Below, piece by piece: positions 42,370-52,374 of a stretch of DNA of 64,000 bases. The DNA lies in the NCBI RefSeq assembly GCF_900100945.1, contig NZ_FNCG01000005.1, positions 1 to 64,000 of the forward strand. The letters run 5' to 3'. Source of the DNA: Mucilaginibacter gossypii. Its GTDB lineage: Bacteria; Bacteroidota; Bacteroidia; Sphingobacteriales; Sphingobacteriaceae. The notes beneath the pieces are model-generated. The model was not told where the DNA came from. It was given only the letters and a program-made list of their open reading frames with translations, and made no database searches. The translations under genes and the position numbers were made by a program. The first letter of the stretch is position 1, and every line of letters begins with the position of its first letter.

Positions 42370-44373
42370 CTATAAAAGAGCTTTTGCTTTTTTAACAACG
42401 TTATCAACAGTAAAGCCGAAGTGTTTGTACAGATCTTCGGCTGGGGCTGATTCGCCAAAGGTGGTCATACCCAGCATATCGCCTTCGTCAGTGATATATT
42501 TGTGCCAGCCCATTGGTGATGCCATTTCAACCGCCAAACGTTTTTTACTTGCTTTAGGGAATACTGATTCTTTGTAAGCCGCATCCTGTTTTTCAAACAA
42601 TTCCCATGATGGCATACTTACCACGCGGGTTGAAATGCCTTCAGCTTCCAGTTTTTCCTGTGCCTGCATAATTAAAGCTACTTCAGATCCGGTAGCGATC
42701 AGGATCAGATCCGGGCCTTTGCTGCCTTCTGAAAGGATATAAGCACCTTTTTCCAGGTTTTCGGCTTTGCCATATTTATCCTGGTCAAGGATAGGTAAGC
42801 CCTGGCGGGTGAAGATCAGCACAGTTGGGCCGCCTTTTTTCTCGATGGCAACACGCCATGCATGCGCGCTTTCGTTGGCATCAGCCGGACGGATCACGGT
42901 TAAGTTTGGTATCGAACGTAAAGAAGCCAATTGCTCAATAGGCTGGTGAGTAGTACCATCCTCGCCCAAACCAATACTATCATGCGTATAAACAAAAATC
43001 GGGTTTATTTTCATGATGGCCGCCAGGCGGATTGGCGGGCGCATATATTCAGAGAACATCAGGAAGGTAGCACCAAACGGCAACACACCTTTGGTTAAAG
43101 CCATACCGTTTAATGCAGAACCCATAGCATGCTCACGGATCCCGAAGTGGAAGTTGCGGCCTGCACGGTTTTCTGATGTAAACGAATCGTACTCTTTCAG
43201 GTTAGTTTCGGTTGATGGGGCAAGGTCGGCCGCACCGCCAATAAGGTTTGGCAATGCCGGCGCAATAGCGTTTAATACTTTGCCTGAGGCCTGGCGGGTT
43301 GCCATTTTAGGGTCGGAACCTTTAAATACCGGCAATTTATCTTTCCAGCCTGCAGGTAGTTCGCCTTTCGCGGCAGCTTCGTATTCGGTGGCTAACTCAG
43401 GAAATTTTGCTTTATAATCTGCAAATAATTTGTTCCATTTTTCTTCAACTGCAGCGCCGCGTGCACCTTTTTTGTGATAGTAATCCAGCACCTCGTCAGG
43501 TACGTTGAATGATTTTTCAGGATCGAAACCGAAGAACTGTTTTACCAGTTTAATTTCGTCGGCGCCAAGCGGCGAACCATGTGAACCTGCAGTGCCCGAT
43601 TTATTAGGGCTACCATAGGCAATCAGCGAGCGAACGCGGATAAATGATGGTTTCTGAGTTTCGGCTTTGGCATTGATCAAAGCCAGCTCAAGCGCGTGAG
43701 TATCGTTTACATCAGTAAGGTCCTGCACGTGCCAGCCGTATGCGCGAAAACGGGCGCTTACATCTTCATTAAAAGCAATATCAGTGCTGCCTTCAATAGA
43801 GATGTGGTTGTCATCATATAAATAGATCAGGTTACCCAATTGCAGGTGACCTGCCAATGATGCCGCTTCTGAAGTTACACCCTCCATCAAGTCGCCATCG
43901 CTGCAGATAGTGTAAATATTGTAGTTGAACAGCTCAAAACCAGGTTTGTTGTAACGGGCAGCCAGGTGTTTTTGAGCAATGGCAAAGCCCACAGCATTGG
44001 CAAAGCCCTGTCCCAGCGGACCGGTAGTTACTTCAATGCCGGGCGCCAAACCATACTCGGGGTGACCGGCCGTTTTGCTGTTTAGCTGGCGAAACTGTTT
44101 GATGTCATCTAACGAAAGATCATAGCCCATTAAATACAAAAAGTTGTACTGTAAAATACAAGCGTGGCCTGCCGAAAGGATAAACCTGTCGCGGTTTGCC
44201 CAATCGGGGTTTTTAGGGTTGTAGTTTAAAAACTTTGTCCATAAAACGTGGCCCATTGGTGCCAGCGCCATAGCTGTACCAGGGTGGCCTGAGTTTGCTT
44301 TTTGCACAGCATCGGCTGCCAATACCCTTACGGTATCAATCGCCAATTTTTCTATGTCTTGTTGGTTTTCCAT
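42370..44373 (-). CDS. tkt: Transketolase
   Basis: 667 residues. Thiamine-diphosphate site ICSDGDLMEGVTSEAASLAGH...YDDNHISIEG. The middle domain has GSALNGMALTKGVLPFGATF and the C-terminal domain TVIRPADANE. It transfers two-carbon units between sugar phosphates. It stands 38 bases downstream of the polyphosphate-glucokinase-like gene on the same strand. Confidence 0.97.
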   Translation of the reverse strand: MENQQDIEKLAIDTVRVLAADAVQKANSGHPGTAMALAPMGHVLWTKFLNYNPKNPDWANRDRFILSAGHACILQYNFLYLMGYDLSLDDIKQFRQLNSKTAGHPEYGLAPGIEVTTGPLGQGFANAVGFAIAQKHLAARYNKPGFELFNYNIYTICSDGDLMEGVTSEAASLAGHLQLGNLIYLYDDNHISIEGSTDIAFNEDVSARFRAYGWHVQDLTDVNDTHALELALINAKAETQKPSFIRVRSLIAYGSPNKSGTAGSHGSPLGADEIKLVKQFFGFDPEKSFNVPDEVLDYYHKKGARGAAVEEKWNKLFADYKAKFPELATEYEAAAKGELPAGWKDKLPVFKGSDPKMATRQASGKVLNAIAPALPNLIGGAADLAPSTETNLKEYDSFTSENRAGRNFHFGIREHAMGSALNGMALTKGVLPFGATFLMFSEYMRPPIRLAAIMKINPIFVYTHDSIGLGEDGTTHQPIEQLASLRSIPNLTVIRPADANESAHAWRVAIEKKGGPTVLIFTRQGLPILDQDKYGKAENLEKGAYILSEGSKGPDLILIATGSEVALIMQAQEKLEAEGISTRVVSMPSWELFEKQDAAYKESVFPKASKKRLAVEMASPMGWHKYITDEGDMLGMTTFGESAPAEDLYKHFGFTVDNVVKKAKALL

Positions 44374-44411
44374 TTTTTTATCAGGTATTGTAGTTAGTGT
44401 TAGTTTTTAAT

Positions 44412-45167
44412 TTACTCGGTAGGTGTTGCAATTTTGCGCTTGGTTTTACTTTCGTCCTCACTGAGCCAAAGCCTCGCGCCGCCTTTGATACCATCGGCAT
44501 TGGTAACTATCTTCATATTTTTGTCGAGCTTAAAGGTAAGCTCATCTGAATTGCCGCCGCCAATGTATAAAGTATCGTAATTGAATACAGTTTTCAATAT
44601 TTTGAAAACCTTTTTCATGCGTTTGTTCCATTTCTCTTTGCCTTCTTTCTCCAAAGCCTTCTCGCCTATATAGTTATCATAGGTAATACCTTCTTTTATC
44701 GGGAGGTGCGCCAGTTCAAAGTGGGGCAACAAATGACCGTCCATTAACAAAGCAGTACCAAAACCTGTGCCCAGGGTTATCACCATTTCAAGACCTTTCC
44801 CGGCAACAACGCCAAGGCCCTGCATATCGGCATCGTTTACCACCTGTGTTGGTTTGCCTAATGCTTTTTCCAGTTTTTTGCTTAAATCAACATCAGCCCA
44901 ATAATCAGTGCCCAGGTTAGGCGCGGTTTTAACGACCCCGTTTTTTACATAACCCGGGAAACCAACCGATATTTTATCATATGCCGGAAAATCCTTTACA
45001 AGGGTGTTGATAGCTTTTATAACGTTTTCGGGATTTGCAGGAGCGGGGGTAGGTATCTTGTCGTACTCCATTTTTAAATCCCCTTTTTTATTCAGGATAG
45101 TGGCTTTAATGTGTGATCCACCGATATCGATTGAGAGAACCCTTAGTTGGGATGGTGTTTTTTTCAT
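44412..45167 (-). CDS. ppgK: Polyphosphate/ATP glucokinase-like ROK kinase
   Basis: 251 residues. The N-terminal phosphate loop LSIDIGGSHIKATI and catalytic Asp in VVNDADMQGLG, followed by ITLGTGFGTALLMDG, match the polyphosphate glucokinase branch of ROK kinases. The ROK zinc motif (CxCGxxGC) is absent, as expected of that branch. It would phosphorylate glucose with polyphosphate or ATP, feeding zwf. It is the first gene of the run toward pgl. Confidence 0.87.
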   Translation of the reverse strand: MKKTPSQLRVLSIDIGGSHIKATILNKKGDLKMEYDKIPTPAPANPENVIKAINTLVKDFPAYDKISVGFPGYVKNGVVKTAPNLGTDYWADVDLSKKLEKALGKPTQVVNDADMQGLGVVAGKGLEMVITLGTGFGTALLMDGHLLPHFELAHLPIKEGITYDNYIGEKALEKEGKEKWNKRMKKVFKILKTVFNYDTLYIGGGNSDELTFKLDKNMKIVTNADGIKGGARLWLSEDESKTKRKIATPTE

Positions 45168-45410
45168 TTAGCGTAATTTATTTAGCTGGTTAGCAATTTG
45201 GTGAAAACCTTAGTTCCCAGCGCATAAATATCACATTTTAATAATATCAAATTGTTAAATAATGCGATAAAATCAATTTATCCCATTGAAGCAACTAAGG
45301 TAAAGTTAGCGTTGCTTTTATTTAACGAGTCAATTTTTAAAAGTATTTTACTTATGCGTGGCAAAATCAGTGCAATTAAGGTAAAATGTAAATACCCCCG
45401 GTTATTTTTT

Positions 45411-47795
45411 TCAAATGCTTAAACTGTTATTACCTGTTTTAAGTGTAAAAGTTTTCCCTTTCCACACAAAAATGCCTGATGTGTTTTTGGGGAGCACTAT
45501 GTTAATACTCCATTTACCATTATCGAACACGTATTTGGCATAAACTTTTCCGTTAGGGTGGGGCACTTCACCGCTGATATTTCTGATCTGGCCCAAATGC
45601 GGCTCAATTTTTATTTTGCTGAAACCCGGCGCGTACGTATCCACGCCTAAAACAGTACGGTAAAATTCAATATTCGGACTTGCACCCCAGGCGTGACAAT
45701 CGGAGCGGTTATGGTCAAGGTCGGAGATTTCGGCCCAGGTGGTTAAGCCCATTTTGATATTATCACGCCAGATGTTGAGCCAGTTTAAGTAATCATCGCC
45801 CAAACCACCCTTAACCATGGCCTGATGCAGGTAGTATTTAAAGTAGATGGTGCATTTGGTGAGCATACTATCATTCAATAATTTTAGGCTGATATCATGT
45901 GCGGTCGCGCTATTTACCATACCCGCTAATACAGCTATGGAGTTGGTATGCTGAGAAAATAGTTGTTTATCCTCGGTATCGGCATATAGTTTTTTGCCAG
46001 CATCCCAGTATTTACTTTGGATAACGGTTTTTAATTGCGCTGCTTTGGCCTTGTACATTGCAGCAAACGCGGGCATTCCCATTTTTGCTTCCATTTCGGC
46101 GGCCTGCCGATAGGCCCACATCAACTGCAGGTCTAATATAGCCGAAGTGCCTTTGGCACTTTTAGGGGCCTGTCCAAAATCCCAGCCTTTGTCGTTTACC
46201 CAGTCAACAAATGTCCAGTACGGGGTATCTTTTAAGGAGCCATCGGCTTGCTGATACTTGCTGAAAAAATTGAGTACATCGCGCATGCCGGGCAGCTTGT
46301 CTTTAATAAATAAACTATCGGGCCGGTACATCCAGTAATCATGCAGCATCCCGATATACCAGAGCGAAAAGGTGGAAATAATTTGGGGCGAGAACGAGGG
46401 GTGACGGCTTAGCGTGATCCCTTCGGCCAGGCGGGAATGATCCATCTGGTTGATGGCGTTGCGCACCAGGCGGTCATCGCCGCTATTATAAAAAGATACC
46501 AGCGCCTGGATGCGGGTATCGCCAACGTATTGCAGCTGTTCATAGTATGGACAGTCGGTATAGGTTTCACCGGCGCAAAGGCGGGCGGTGCGCCAGCCAA
46601 TATCCAGTATTTGCTGCATTTCGGGGTTGGGCGTTTCCAGTTTGGCATTCATTTTAAACGGATACCCGGTAAACGTTCCGTAAATATCGTCAATAACCAA
46701 TGGCTCATCTTTGGTGGTTATTTTTACTTCGATATACCTGAAAGTGCGCCATGTTAAGGTAGTAAATGAATTGCCGGAGGCGCCGTCAGCAATTATGCTG
46801 TCGCGCCTGCCAACAAAGATCTTTCCCTCTACGTCATTGCGGTTACCTTTAACAGTACCCTCCGGGCCGGTAAGCGCTTTAAACAACGATTCGGTATAGC
46901 TGATGCCGATACCTGCATTTTTTCCCTTGCTAAAATTGAGTGTTAAAAACGCGTTAGTAAGATACGTTTGGTCGAGTATCAGGGTAGCCGAAGTATTAGC
47001 CGGGATAGTGACCGCAGTTTTGCTTGCCGGGAATGAAGAAGGAATAGTTATGCCATCCGCCTTTCTTAAAACCGGGATCCTTTGACGGGTCAATTCCATG
47101 GCGGGTATTGACGATGGCACCAGCATCCAGCCAAAGGCATTGGTTACGCCTTTTGGATTTCCGTTGTCAATACGGATAGCATTTTTCCAGCTACTGTCAT
47201 CAAGCCCGGTCGCGTTCCAATCTTTTATAGATTGGTTTAAATCTACCCACTCGCCCGGCCCCGCAACGTAATAAGGATGCCAGCCGATACCGGTAATAGG
47301 CTGAAATGATTTATCACGGATGCCTTTCCATGTTTTATTGGTATTGATGATTTCTTCATTTGGCGTATCGCCCTGCATAATGAAACCTGTTTGTAAGGAG
47401 ATCTGTGCTTCGGGGCGATAATCGCCATCATTCCAAACTACAGCGGCAATGAGGTTTTTGCCCGGCTGAAGATATGGCGCCAGATCAACCGTTTCATAAT
47501 TCCAGTAATAAGTATCTCCGCGGGCGGGGCCTAACGAAACCAAAGTTTGGTTAACGTATAGTTTATAGCGATTATCTGCCGATACATGAACGACGAAGGA
47601 AGCAGGCTTAGCTGAAAGCTCAATGCTTTTCCTGAAGTAATAAACGCCATATTCTTTTAATGATTCCTGTGGAACAGTGATCCACGATGCTTTCCACTGG
47701 TGTTTTAAAAGCGCCGGACTGATGGTTTGCGCATAGGTGGATGCTGTAATAAAAAGAAAACACAAAAAAAAGTAACGTTTAAAAGATGTCTTCAT
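45411..47795 (-). CDS. GH78-type alpha-L-rhamnosidase, exported
   Basis: 794 residues from the ATG at 47795, where a signal peptide begins (MKTSFKRYFFLCFLFITAST, then YAQ). N-terminal beta-sandwich domains (SADNRYKLYVNQTLVSLGPARGDTYYWNYE) precede the alpha-barrel with TDCPYYEQLQYVGDTRIQAL, the counterpart of the GH78 DCPxxE...GD site, and WAEISDLDHNRSDCHAWGASP. It likely releases rhamnose or a related sugar from plant or bacterial glycans. No SusCD pair is adjacent, so it is not part of a classic PUL. Confidence 0.9.
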   Translation of the reverse strand: MKTSFKRYFFLCFLFITASTYAQTISPALLKHQWKASWITVPQESLKEYGVYYFRKSIELSAKPASFVVHVSADNRYKLYVNQTLVSLGPARGDTYYWNYETVDLAPYLQPGKNLIAAVVWNDGDYRPEAQISLQTGFIMQGDTPNEEIINTNKTWKGIRDKSFQPITGIGWHPYYVAGPGEWVDLNQSIKDWNATGLDDSSWKNAIRIDNGNPKGVTNAFGWMLVPSSIPAMELTRQRIPVLRKADGITIPSSFPASKTAVTIPANTSATLILDQTYLTNAFLTLNFSKGKNAGIGISYTESLFKALTGPEGTVKGNRNDVEGKIFVGRRDSIIADGASGNSFTTLTWRTFRYIEVKITTKDEPLVIDDIYGTFTGYPFKMNAKLETPNPEMQQILDIGWRTARLCAGETYTDCPYYEQLQYVGDTRIQALVSFYNSGDDRLVRNAINQMDHSRLAEGITLSRHPSFSPQIISTFSLWYIGMLHDYWMYRPDSLFIKDKLPGMRDVLNFFSKYQQADGSLKDTPYWTFVDWVNDKGWDFGQAPKSAKGTSAILDLQLMWAYRQAAEMEAKMGMPAFAAMYKAKAAQLKTVIQSKYWDAGKKLYADTEDKQLFSQHTNSIAVLAGMVNSATAHDISLKLLNDSMLTKCTIYFKYYLHQAMVKGGLGDDYLNWLNIWRDNIKMGLTTWAEISDLDHNRSDCHAWGASPNIEFYRTVLGVDTYAPGFSKIKIEPHLGQIRNISGEVPHPNGKVYAKYVFDNGKWSINIVLPKNTSGIFVWKGKTFTLKTGNNSLSI

Positions 47796-47948
47796 GAAAT
47801 AGGGTGGTTTATAGGTGATCGGCATTTGCCTGTACAGCTAAATTACAATTAAAGCTTTAATTTATATGCAATATGCCTATTGGCCGGCAGGCCTCATAGT
47901 GGAATATTTCATAATTCCGTTATCTTTATTTTTTACAAACCTAAAACT

Positions 47949-50351
47949 ATGGATGTATTAGCCGTCTTTTTATTAGTGGTGATCATTATAATAATGCTGA
48001 ACCACAAGGGCAGTTTAAACAATAAGATCAAAGAACTTGAATTTAGAATATTCGAATTAAAAGGTATTATTGAACAGCTTAAGATAACCCGGCCGGGTGC
48101 TGAAGATGTCAAAAAAGCAGAAGAACGGGCACCTGCAAGCGTTTCGCCTCCTGCGCCTGTTATACCACAACCTCCTGTTGAAAAAGTAAAACCTCCTGTT
48201 GAGGCAGAGATAAAACCAGAGCCTATCACGCCTCCTAAAGTTGAAAGACAACCCGAAGTTATTGAAGACAGCTTATCCATCATCAATCGCCCTATAAAAA
48301 CGCGCGATTTTGAACCCGCGAAGCCTTTGCAGCCCAGGCCGTCTTTCTTTGAGCGCCACCCCGACCTGGAAAAATTCATCGGCGAAAACCTCATCAATAA
48401 AATAGGCATAGCCATCCTGGTGCTGGCCATTGGTTTCTTTGTAAAATATGCTATTGATAACGATTGGATAGGCTTAGTAGGCCGCGTGGGTATAGGCATT
48501 GTTTGCGGTGGTATTTTAATTGCTGTTGCACATGCGCTGCGTAATAGTTATAAGGCCTTTAGCTCGGTGCTTGTAGGCGGCGGATTGGCCGTGTTTTATT
48601 TTACCATAACATTGGCATTTCAGCAGTTTCACCTGTTTAACCAAACCACGGCGTTCATCATTTTAATTGTGATCACCGTTTTTGCGGTGCTGCTTTCCTT
48701 ATTATATGATAAGCAGGAACTGGCCGTAATTGCATTGGTAGGTGGTTTTGCCAGTCCGTTTATGGTAAGTAACGGCAGCGCCAACTATAACGGCTTGTTT
48801 ATTTATCTGCTGATATTAAATACCGGGCTGCTCATCATTGCGTACTATAAAGCATGGCGGGTGCTTAACATTGTTTCGTTTGGGTTTACGGTAATTGTTT
48901 TTTCAACGGTGCTGTATACACTTACACCTCCCACCTACCATTTCGGCTTTATTTATGCCAGCATTTTTTACGCGCTTTACTTTGTTATCAACATAGCCAA
49001 CAACGTACGCGAAAACAAAAAATTCATTGCTTCCGATTTCAGCATCTTGCTTCTTAATACCGGGTTATATTTTGCTACCGGCCTGTACCTGTTAACCATG
49101 ATGCATGATGAGCAATACCGCGGCTTGTTTTGTATTTGTCTGGCTGTGGTAAACCTGGTGCTTTCATACGTCCTGTTCCGCAATCGTAAGGTGGATACCA
49201 ATATATTGTACCTGCTTATCGGCATTACACTCACCTTTATTTCGCTGGCTGCTCCTATTCAATTGCATGGCAATAACATTACCATTTTCTGGGCTTCAGA
49301 AACGGTGTTGCTTTATTGGCTATACCTGCGCTCGGGCATCCAGCTCATGAAATATACAGCTGTGTTTTTATGGATAGCCATGCTGCTAAGCTTATTAATG
49401 GACATGTACCAAACTTATAGTAACTACAGTTTGAGTTTGACCATAATTGCCAATAAGGGTTTCATCACTACACTTTTCGCTGCTGTGAGTTCGTTTTTAC
49501 TTTCGGTATTGGTTAAAAAGGACGCAACCAAGCTGGAGCATATCGATATTTTTACCGGGCAGCTTTTCGGGGTAGCCGCGCTTGTGCTTTTATTTTTAAG
49601 CGGTCTGCTGGAAATCAATCACCAGTTCCTGAACCACTATCCGGATACCAACCTTAATATTTTATATGCGATGGTTTATACGCCAGTGTTTATATTTATC
49701 TATTATACGCTATCGCCCAAAATACAGGTTATCAATTTTAGCAGCGACGCAAAGTTTGTGATATTACTCGCCTGCCTGATTGTTTACCTGTTGCTTACGC
49801 CACAATATTATTCGCTGCAACATTTGATGCTCGAAACTAAGAAGCCGTCGACCAGCCATTTTATGGCACATTGGATAGGTGCTGTATTTATCGGTTTGTT
49901 GTTTTACAGGGTGATCCGCCTGTGTCAGCAAAGCTTGAATGAAAGTTTGAAAAAAGTATTTACCTGGGTATTAAGCGCGGGTGTCGTATTGTTTTTAAGT
50001 TTTGAGGTAAGCCTGATGAGTAACCTGATGTTCTTCAGCAAGGCCAATTCTATCGATCAAATAGAAACTGTGTATGTAAAAACCGGCTTACCCGTATTAT
50101 GGGGATTGCTTTCCTTTGCGCTGATGTGGCTGGGCATGAGGTATAGATTGCGGGTAATGCGGGTGGCTTCGTTAACGCTGTTCTCGCTTACTTTATTAAA
50201 ATTATTTTTGTTTGATATTAAAAACATCCCGGTTTGGGGTAAAATAGCTGCTTTCTTTTGTTTGGGAGTACTATTGCTTATTGTGGCATTTATGTACCAG
50301 CGAACAGCTAAAAAAACTATTGCCGATGATGAGGCTAAAAAAAATGAATAA
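47949..50351 (+). CDS. DUF2339 multi-pass membrane protein
   Basis: 800 residues from the ATG at 47949. The N-terminus has one helix, then a short coiled coil (LNNKIKELEFRIFELKGIIE) and a Pro/Glu-rich linker (about 55-125). More than twenty hydrophobic helices follow. The core GENLINKIGIAILVLAIGFFVKYAIDNDWIG is the DUF2339 hallmark. Function is unknown. It overlaps the DUF3999 gene by 8 bases, the usual partner. Confidence 0.88.
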   Translation: MDVLAVFLLVVIIIIMLNHKGSLNNKIKELEFRIFELKGIIEQLKITRPGAEDVKKAEERAPASVSPPAPVIPQPPVEKVKPPVEAEIKPEPITPPKVERQPEVIEDSLSIINRPIKTRDFEPAKPLQPRPSFFERHPDLEKFIGENLINKIGIAILVLAIGFFVKYAIDNDWIGLVGRVGIGIVCGGILIAVAHALRNSYKAFSSVLVGGGLAVFYFTITLAFQQFHLFNQTTAFIILIVITVFAVLLSLLYDKQELAVIALVGGFASPFMVSNGSANYNGLFIYLLILNTGLLIIAYYKAWRVLNIVSFGFTVIVFSTVLYTLTPPTYHFGFIYASIFYALYFVINIANNVRENKKFIASDFSILLLNTGLYFATGLYLLTMMHDEQYRGLFCICLAVVNLVLSYVLFRNRKVDTNILYLLIGITLTFISLAAPIQLHGNNITIFWASETVLLYWLYLRSGIQLMKYTAVFLWIAMLLSLLMDMYQTYSNYSLSLTIIANKGFITTLFAAVSSFLLSVLVKKDATKLEHIDIFTGQLFGVAALVLLFLSGLLEINHQFLNHYPDTNLNILYAMVYTPVFIFIYYTLSPKIQVINFSSDAKFVILLACLIVYLLLTPQYYSLQHLMLETKKPSTSHFMAHWIGAVFIGLLFYRVIRLCQQSLNESLKKVFTWVLSAGVVLFLSFEVSLMSNLMFFSKANSIDQIETVYVKTGLPVLWGLLSFALMWLGMRYRLRVMRVASLTLFSLTLLKLFLFDIKNIPVWGKIAAFFCLGVLLLIVAFMYQRTAKKTIADDEAKKNE

Positions 50352-51561
50352 GCTAACGCTTTCAACGCTGCTGCTTTGCGGAGTCATATTATCCGCATCG
50401 GCACAAAAAAAATTTAAATATAAAGCCGCGCTGCACAAGATTGACAGCACCGGTTTTTACCGTATTGGCCTACAACCCGGTTTGGTAGCGAAAGCCAAAC
50501 CCGATCTGTCGGACATTCGCATTGCAGACGCGAAAGGCAACTTTGTGCCTTACATCCAGGCTGGCAGCCTGCCGCAAAGAAGCCAGAAAAGCTTTGTTGT
50601 TTTCCCGGAGATCAGCAACACGCCAAAAACTGATACCAGTACTGTTTTTATCATAGAAAATAAAACCGGGCTGGTACTCGACCGCCTTTGGATCAGGCTG
50701 CAAAACACCGCTGCAAAACGTAAAGTAAACCTGCTGGGCAGTGATGATTTGAATCAATGGTTTGCTATCCAGGAAGATATCCCCTTGCAGGAAGCTGTAC
50801 AAAACAGTGAAGGTACCTACCTGCAATCGTTATCGTTTCCGGCGAGTAATTATCGCTATTTAAAAATCCAGGTAAACGATAAAAACAAAAACCCGGTTAA
50901 GTTTTTGGAGGCGGGCATTTATACTGAGTACGCGTCGACAGCGCAAAGTTACACGCCTGTTTCGCCTTTAAACATCATCCGTGCCGATAGTAATAAAACC
51001 ACCTTTATCGACATTAAGCTGAACGATAATTACCAGGTAAATAAGTTGCACCTCAATATCAGCGCGCCGAGGTATTATAAACGGAGTGTTACCGTTTACC
51101 AGTTTGTAAACAATGGCAGGGAGCTCTTGAGCGAAGCCGAACTGTCATCAGATAAAACAACTGATCTGTTAATTGCTGCAAAAGCCAACCACCTGTTAAT
51201 AGAGATAAGCAATGGCGATAACCAGCCGCTGAGCATCGGCGAGATCAAAGCGTTTCAATCTGACGAATATTTCATCAGCTACCTTGAAGCTAAGCAAAGC
51301 TACCGGTTCCTGGTCGGTGATTCGTTGGCTCAGGCACCGGAATATGATCTTAAGTTTTTTGCTGATAGTATTGGAGGGAACACCCCGGTTATTAAACATG
51401 AGGCTGTTGTTAAAAACACCGACTATGCAGTGGCAGTAAAACCTGCCGGGAAAGATTACACCGGATTGATTTGGGTAGCTATTATTGTTTCGTTAGGGTT
51501 GTTGTTGTTGTTGACTTTGAAGATGACCAGGGAGGTGAAGAAAAAAGAGGAGGAAAGATAA
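50344..51561 (+). CDS. DUF3999-like membrane-anchored protein
   Basis: 405 residues from the ATG at 50344. A signal peptide (LTLSTLLLCGVILSASAQ) leads to a long beta-rich extracytoplasmic region, then one C-terminal helix (GLIWVAIIVSLGLLLLLTLK) and a basic tail. Discoidin-like strands (LLGSDDLNQWFAIQ, YRYLKIQVND) suggest carbohydrate or ligand binding. The start lies inside the DUF2339 gene (8-base overlap), so the two products likely form a complex. Confidence 0.82.
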   Translation: MNKLTLSTLLLCGVILSASAQKKFKYKAALHKIDSTGFYRIGLQPGLVAKAKPDLSDIRIADAKGNFVPYIQAGSLPQRSQKSFVVFPEISNTPKTDTSTVFIIENKTGLVLDRLWIRLQNTAAKRKVNLLGSDDLNQWFAIQEDIPLQEAVQNSEGTYLQSLSFPASNYRYLKIQVNDKNKNPVKFLEAGIYTEYASTAQSYTPVSPLNIIRADSNKTTFIDIKLNDNYQVNKLHLNISAPRYYKRSVTVYQFVNNGRELLSEAELSSDKTTDLLIAAKANHLLIEISNGDNQPLSIGEIKAFQSDEYFISYLEAKQSYRFLVGDSLAQAPEYDLKFFADSIGGNTPVIKHEAVVKNTDYAVAVKPAGKDYTGLIWVAIIVSLGLLLLLTLKMTREVKKKEEER

Positions 51562-51744
51562 AATTTACACCCTTTAAATTTAGGATGAGATTGGATGTAG
51601 AGGCTTGCCCATCCCGGCAAACTTATACTTTAGAGCAAATAACCGTCATCAGAAACTTAGAGAGTAAATCAAAGTTTTACAAAACATCGACCATGGTTTA
51701 TGGACTATCAACCACAAATCCTTACATTTGTATTGAGGTAAAAA

Positions 51745-52374
51745 TTGGATAAAGTAAAAGTTTTAGAGAAATATCTACCGGCAGAAGCGGCCCCGCTCAT
51801 TGCCCGATGGATTGACTACTTCAAGTGTGAATTTAAAATTTCGCGCAACCGTAACAGTAAATTTGGCGATTACCGTTCACCTTATGGCGGCAAAGGTCAC
51901 CGTATCTCGGTTAATTACGACCTTAACCCCTACGCTTTCCTGGTAACTACAGTGCACGAGTTTGCACACCTGCATACCTGGAACGAGCATAAGCAAAAAG
52001 CCAAACCCCACGGAACAGAATGGAAAAACAATTTCAAAAAAATGATGCAGCCATTTTTTGAAAAAGAGATTTTCCCGGCAGATGTTAAGAAGGCTATTGT
52101 AAACTACCTGGATAACCCGGCGGCGTCAAGCTGCTCAGATTTGAACCTGTACCGCTCGCTGCGCAAATATGATCCCCCCAAAACATCCGAAGCAATTTTA
52201 ACGGTAGAAAAGATCCCGCTTAAGGCATTATTTAAGCTAAAGGACGGCAGGGTGTTCCGCAAAGACGAAAAGCTGCGTAAGCGCTTTAAATGTACCGAAG
52301 TAGCTACTAAGCGGATCTATCTGTTTAGCCCGGTAGCGGAGGTGGAGTTGATTGAAGGGGCTACGGCGGCGTAG
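51745..52374 (+). CDS. SprT-like zinc metallopeptidase
   Basis: 209 residues. HExxH is H71-E72-F73-A74-H75 in TTVHEFAHLHTWNEH. The C-terminal region has a regulatory-looking Lys-rich stretch. The start is TTG at 51745: a stop codon lies directly upstream in frame and no internal ATG precedes the conserved part. SprT/Spartan-like proteases act on DNA-protein crosslinks in eukaryotes; the bacterial role is unclear. Its last six codons lie within a duplicated repeat segment. Confidence 0.85.
   Translation: MDKVKVLEKYLPAEAAPLIARWIDYFKCEFKISRNRNSKFGDYRSPYGGKGHRISVNYDLNPYAFLVTTVHEFAHLHTWNEHKQKAKPHGTEWKNNFKKMMQPFFEKEIFPADVKKAIVNYLDNPAASSCSDLNLYRSLRKYDPPKTSEAILTVEKIPLKALFKLKDGRVFRKDEKLRKRFKCTEVATKRIYLFSPVAEVELIEGATAA

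Noticed and set aside
45411..47795. Polysaccharide utilisation locus around the rhamnosidase and the TonB receptor
   Set aside because: The two genes are more than 20 kb apart, and no SusD, SusC-type pair or further glycosidases are adjacent.
51471..51752. Open frame between DUF3999 and the SprT-like gene on the plus strand
   Set aside because: It overlaps the DUF3999 C-terminus in another frame, has low-complexity Val runs and no domain or plausible start context; it looks like a shadow.
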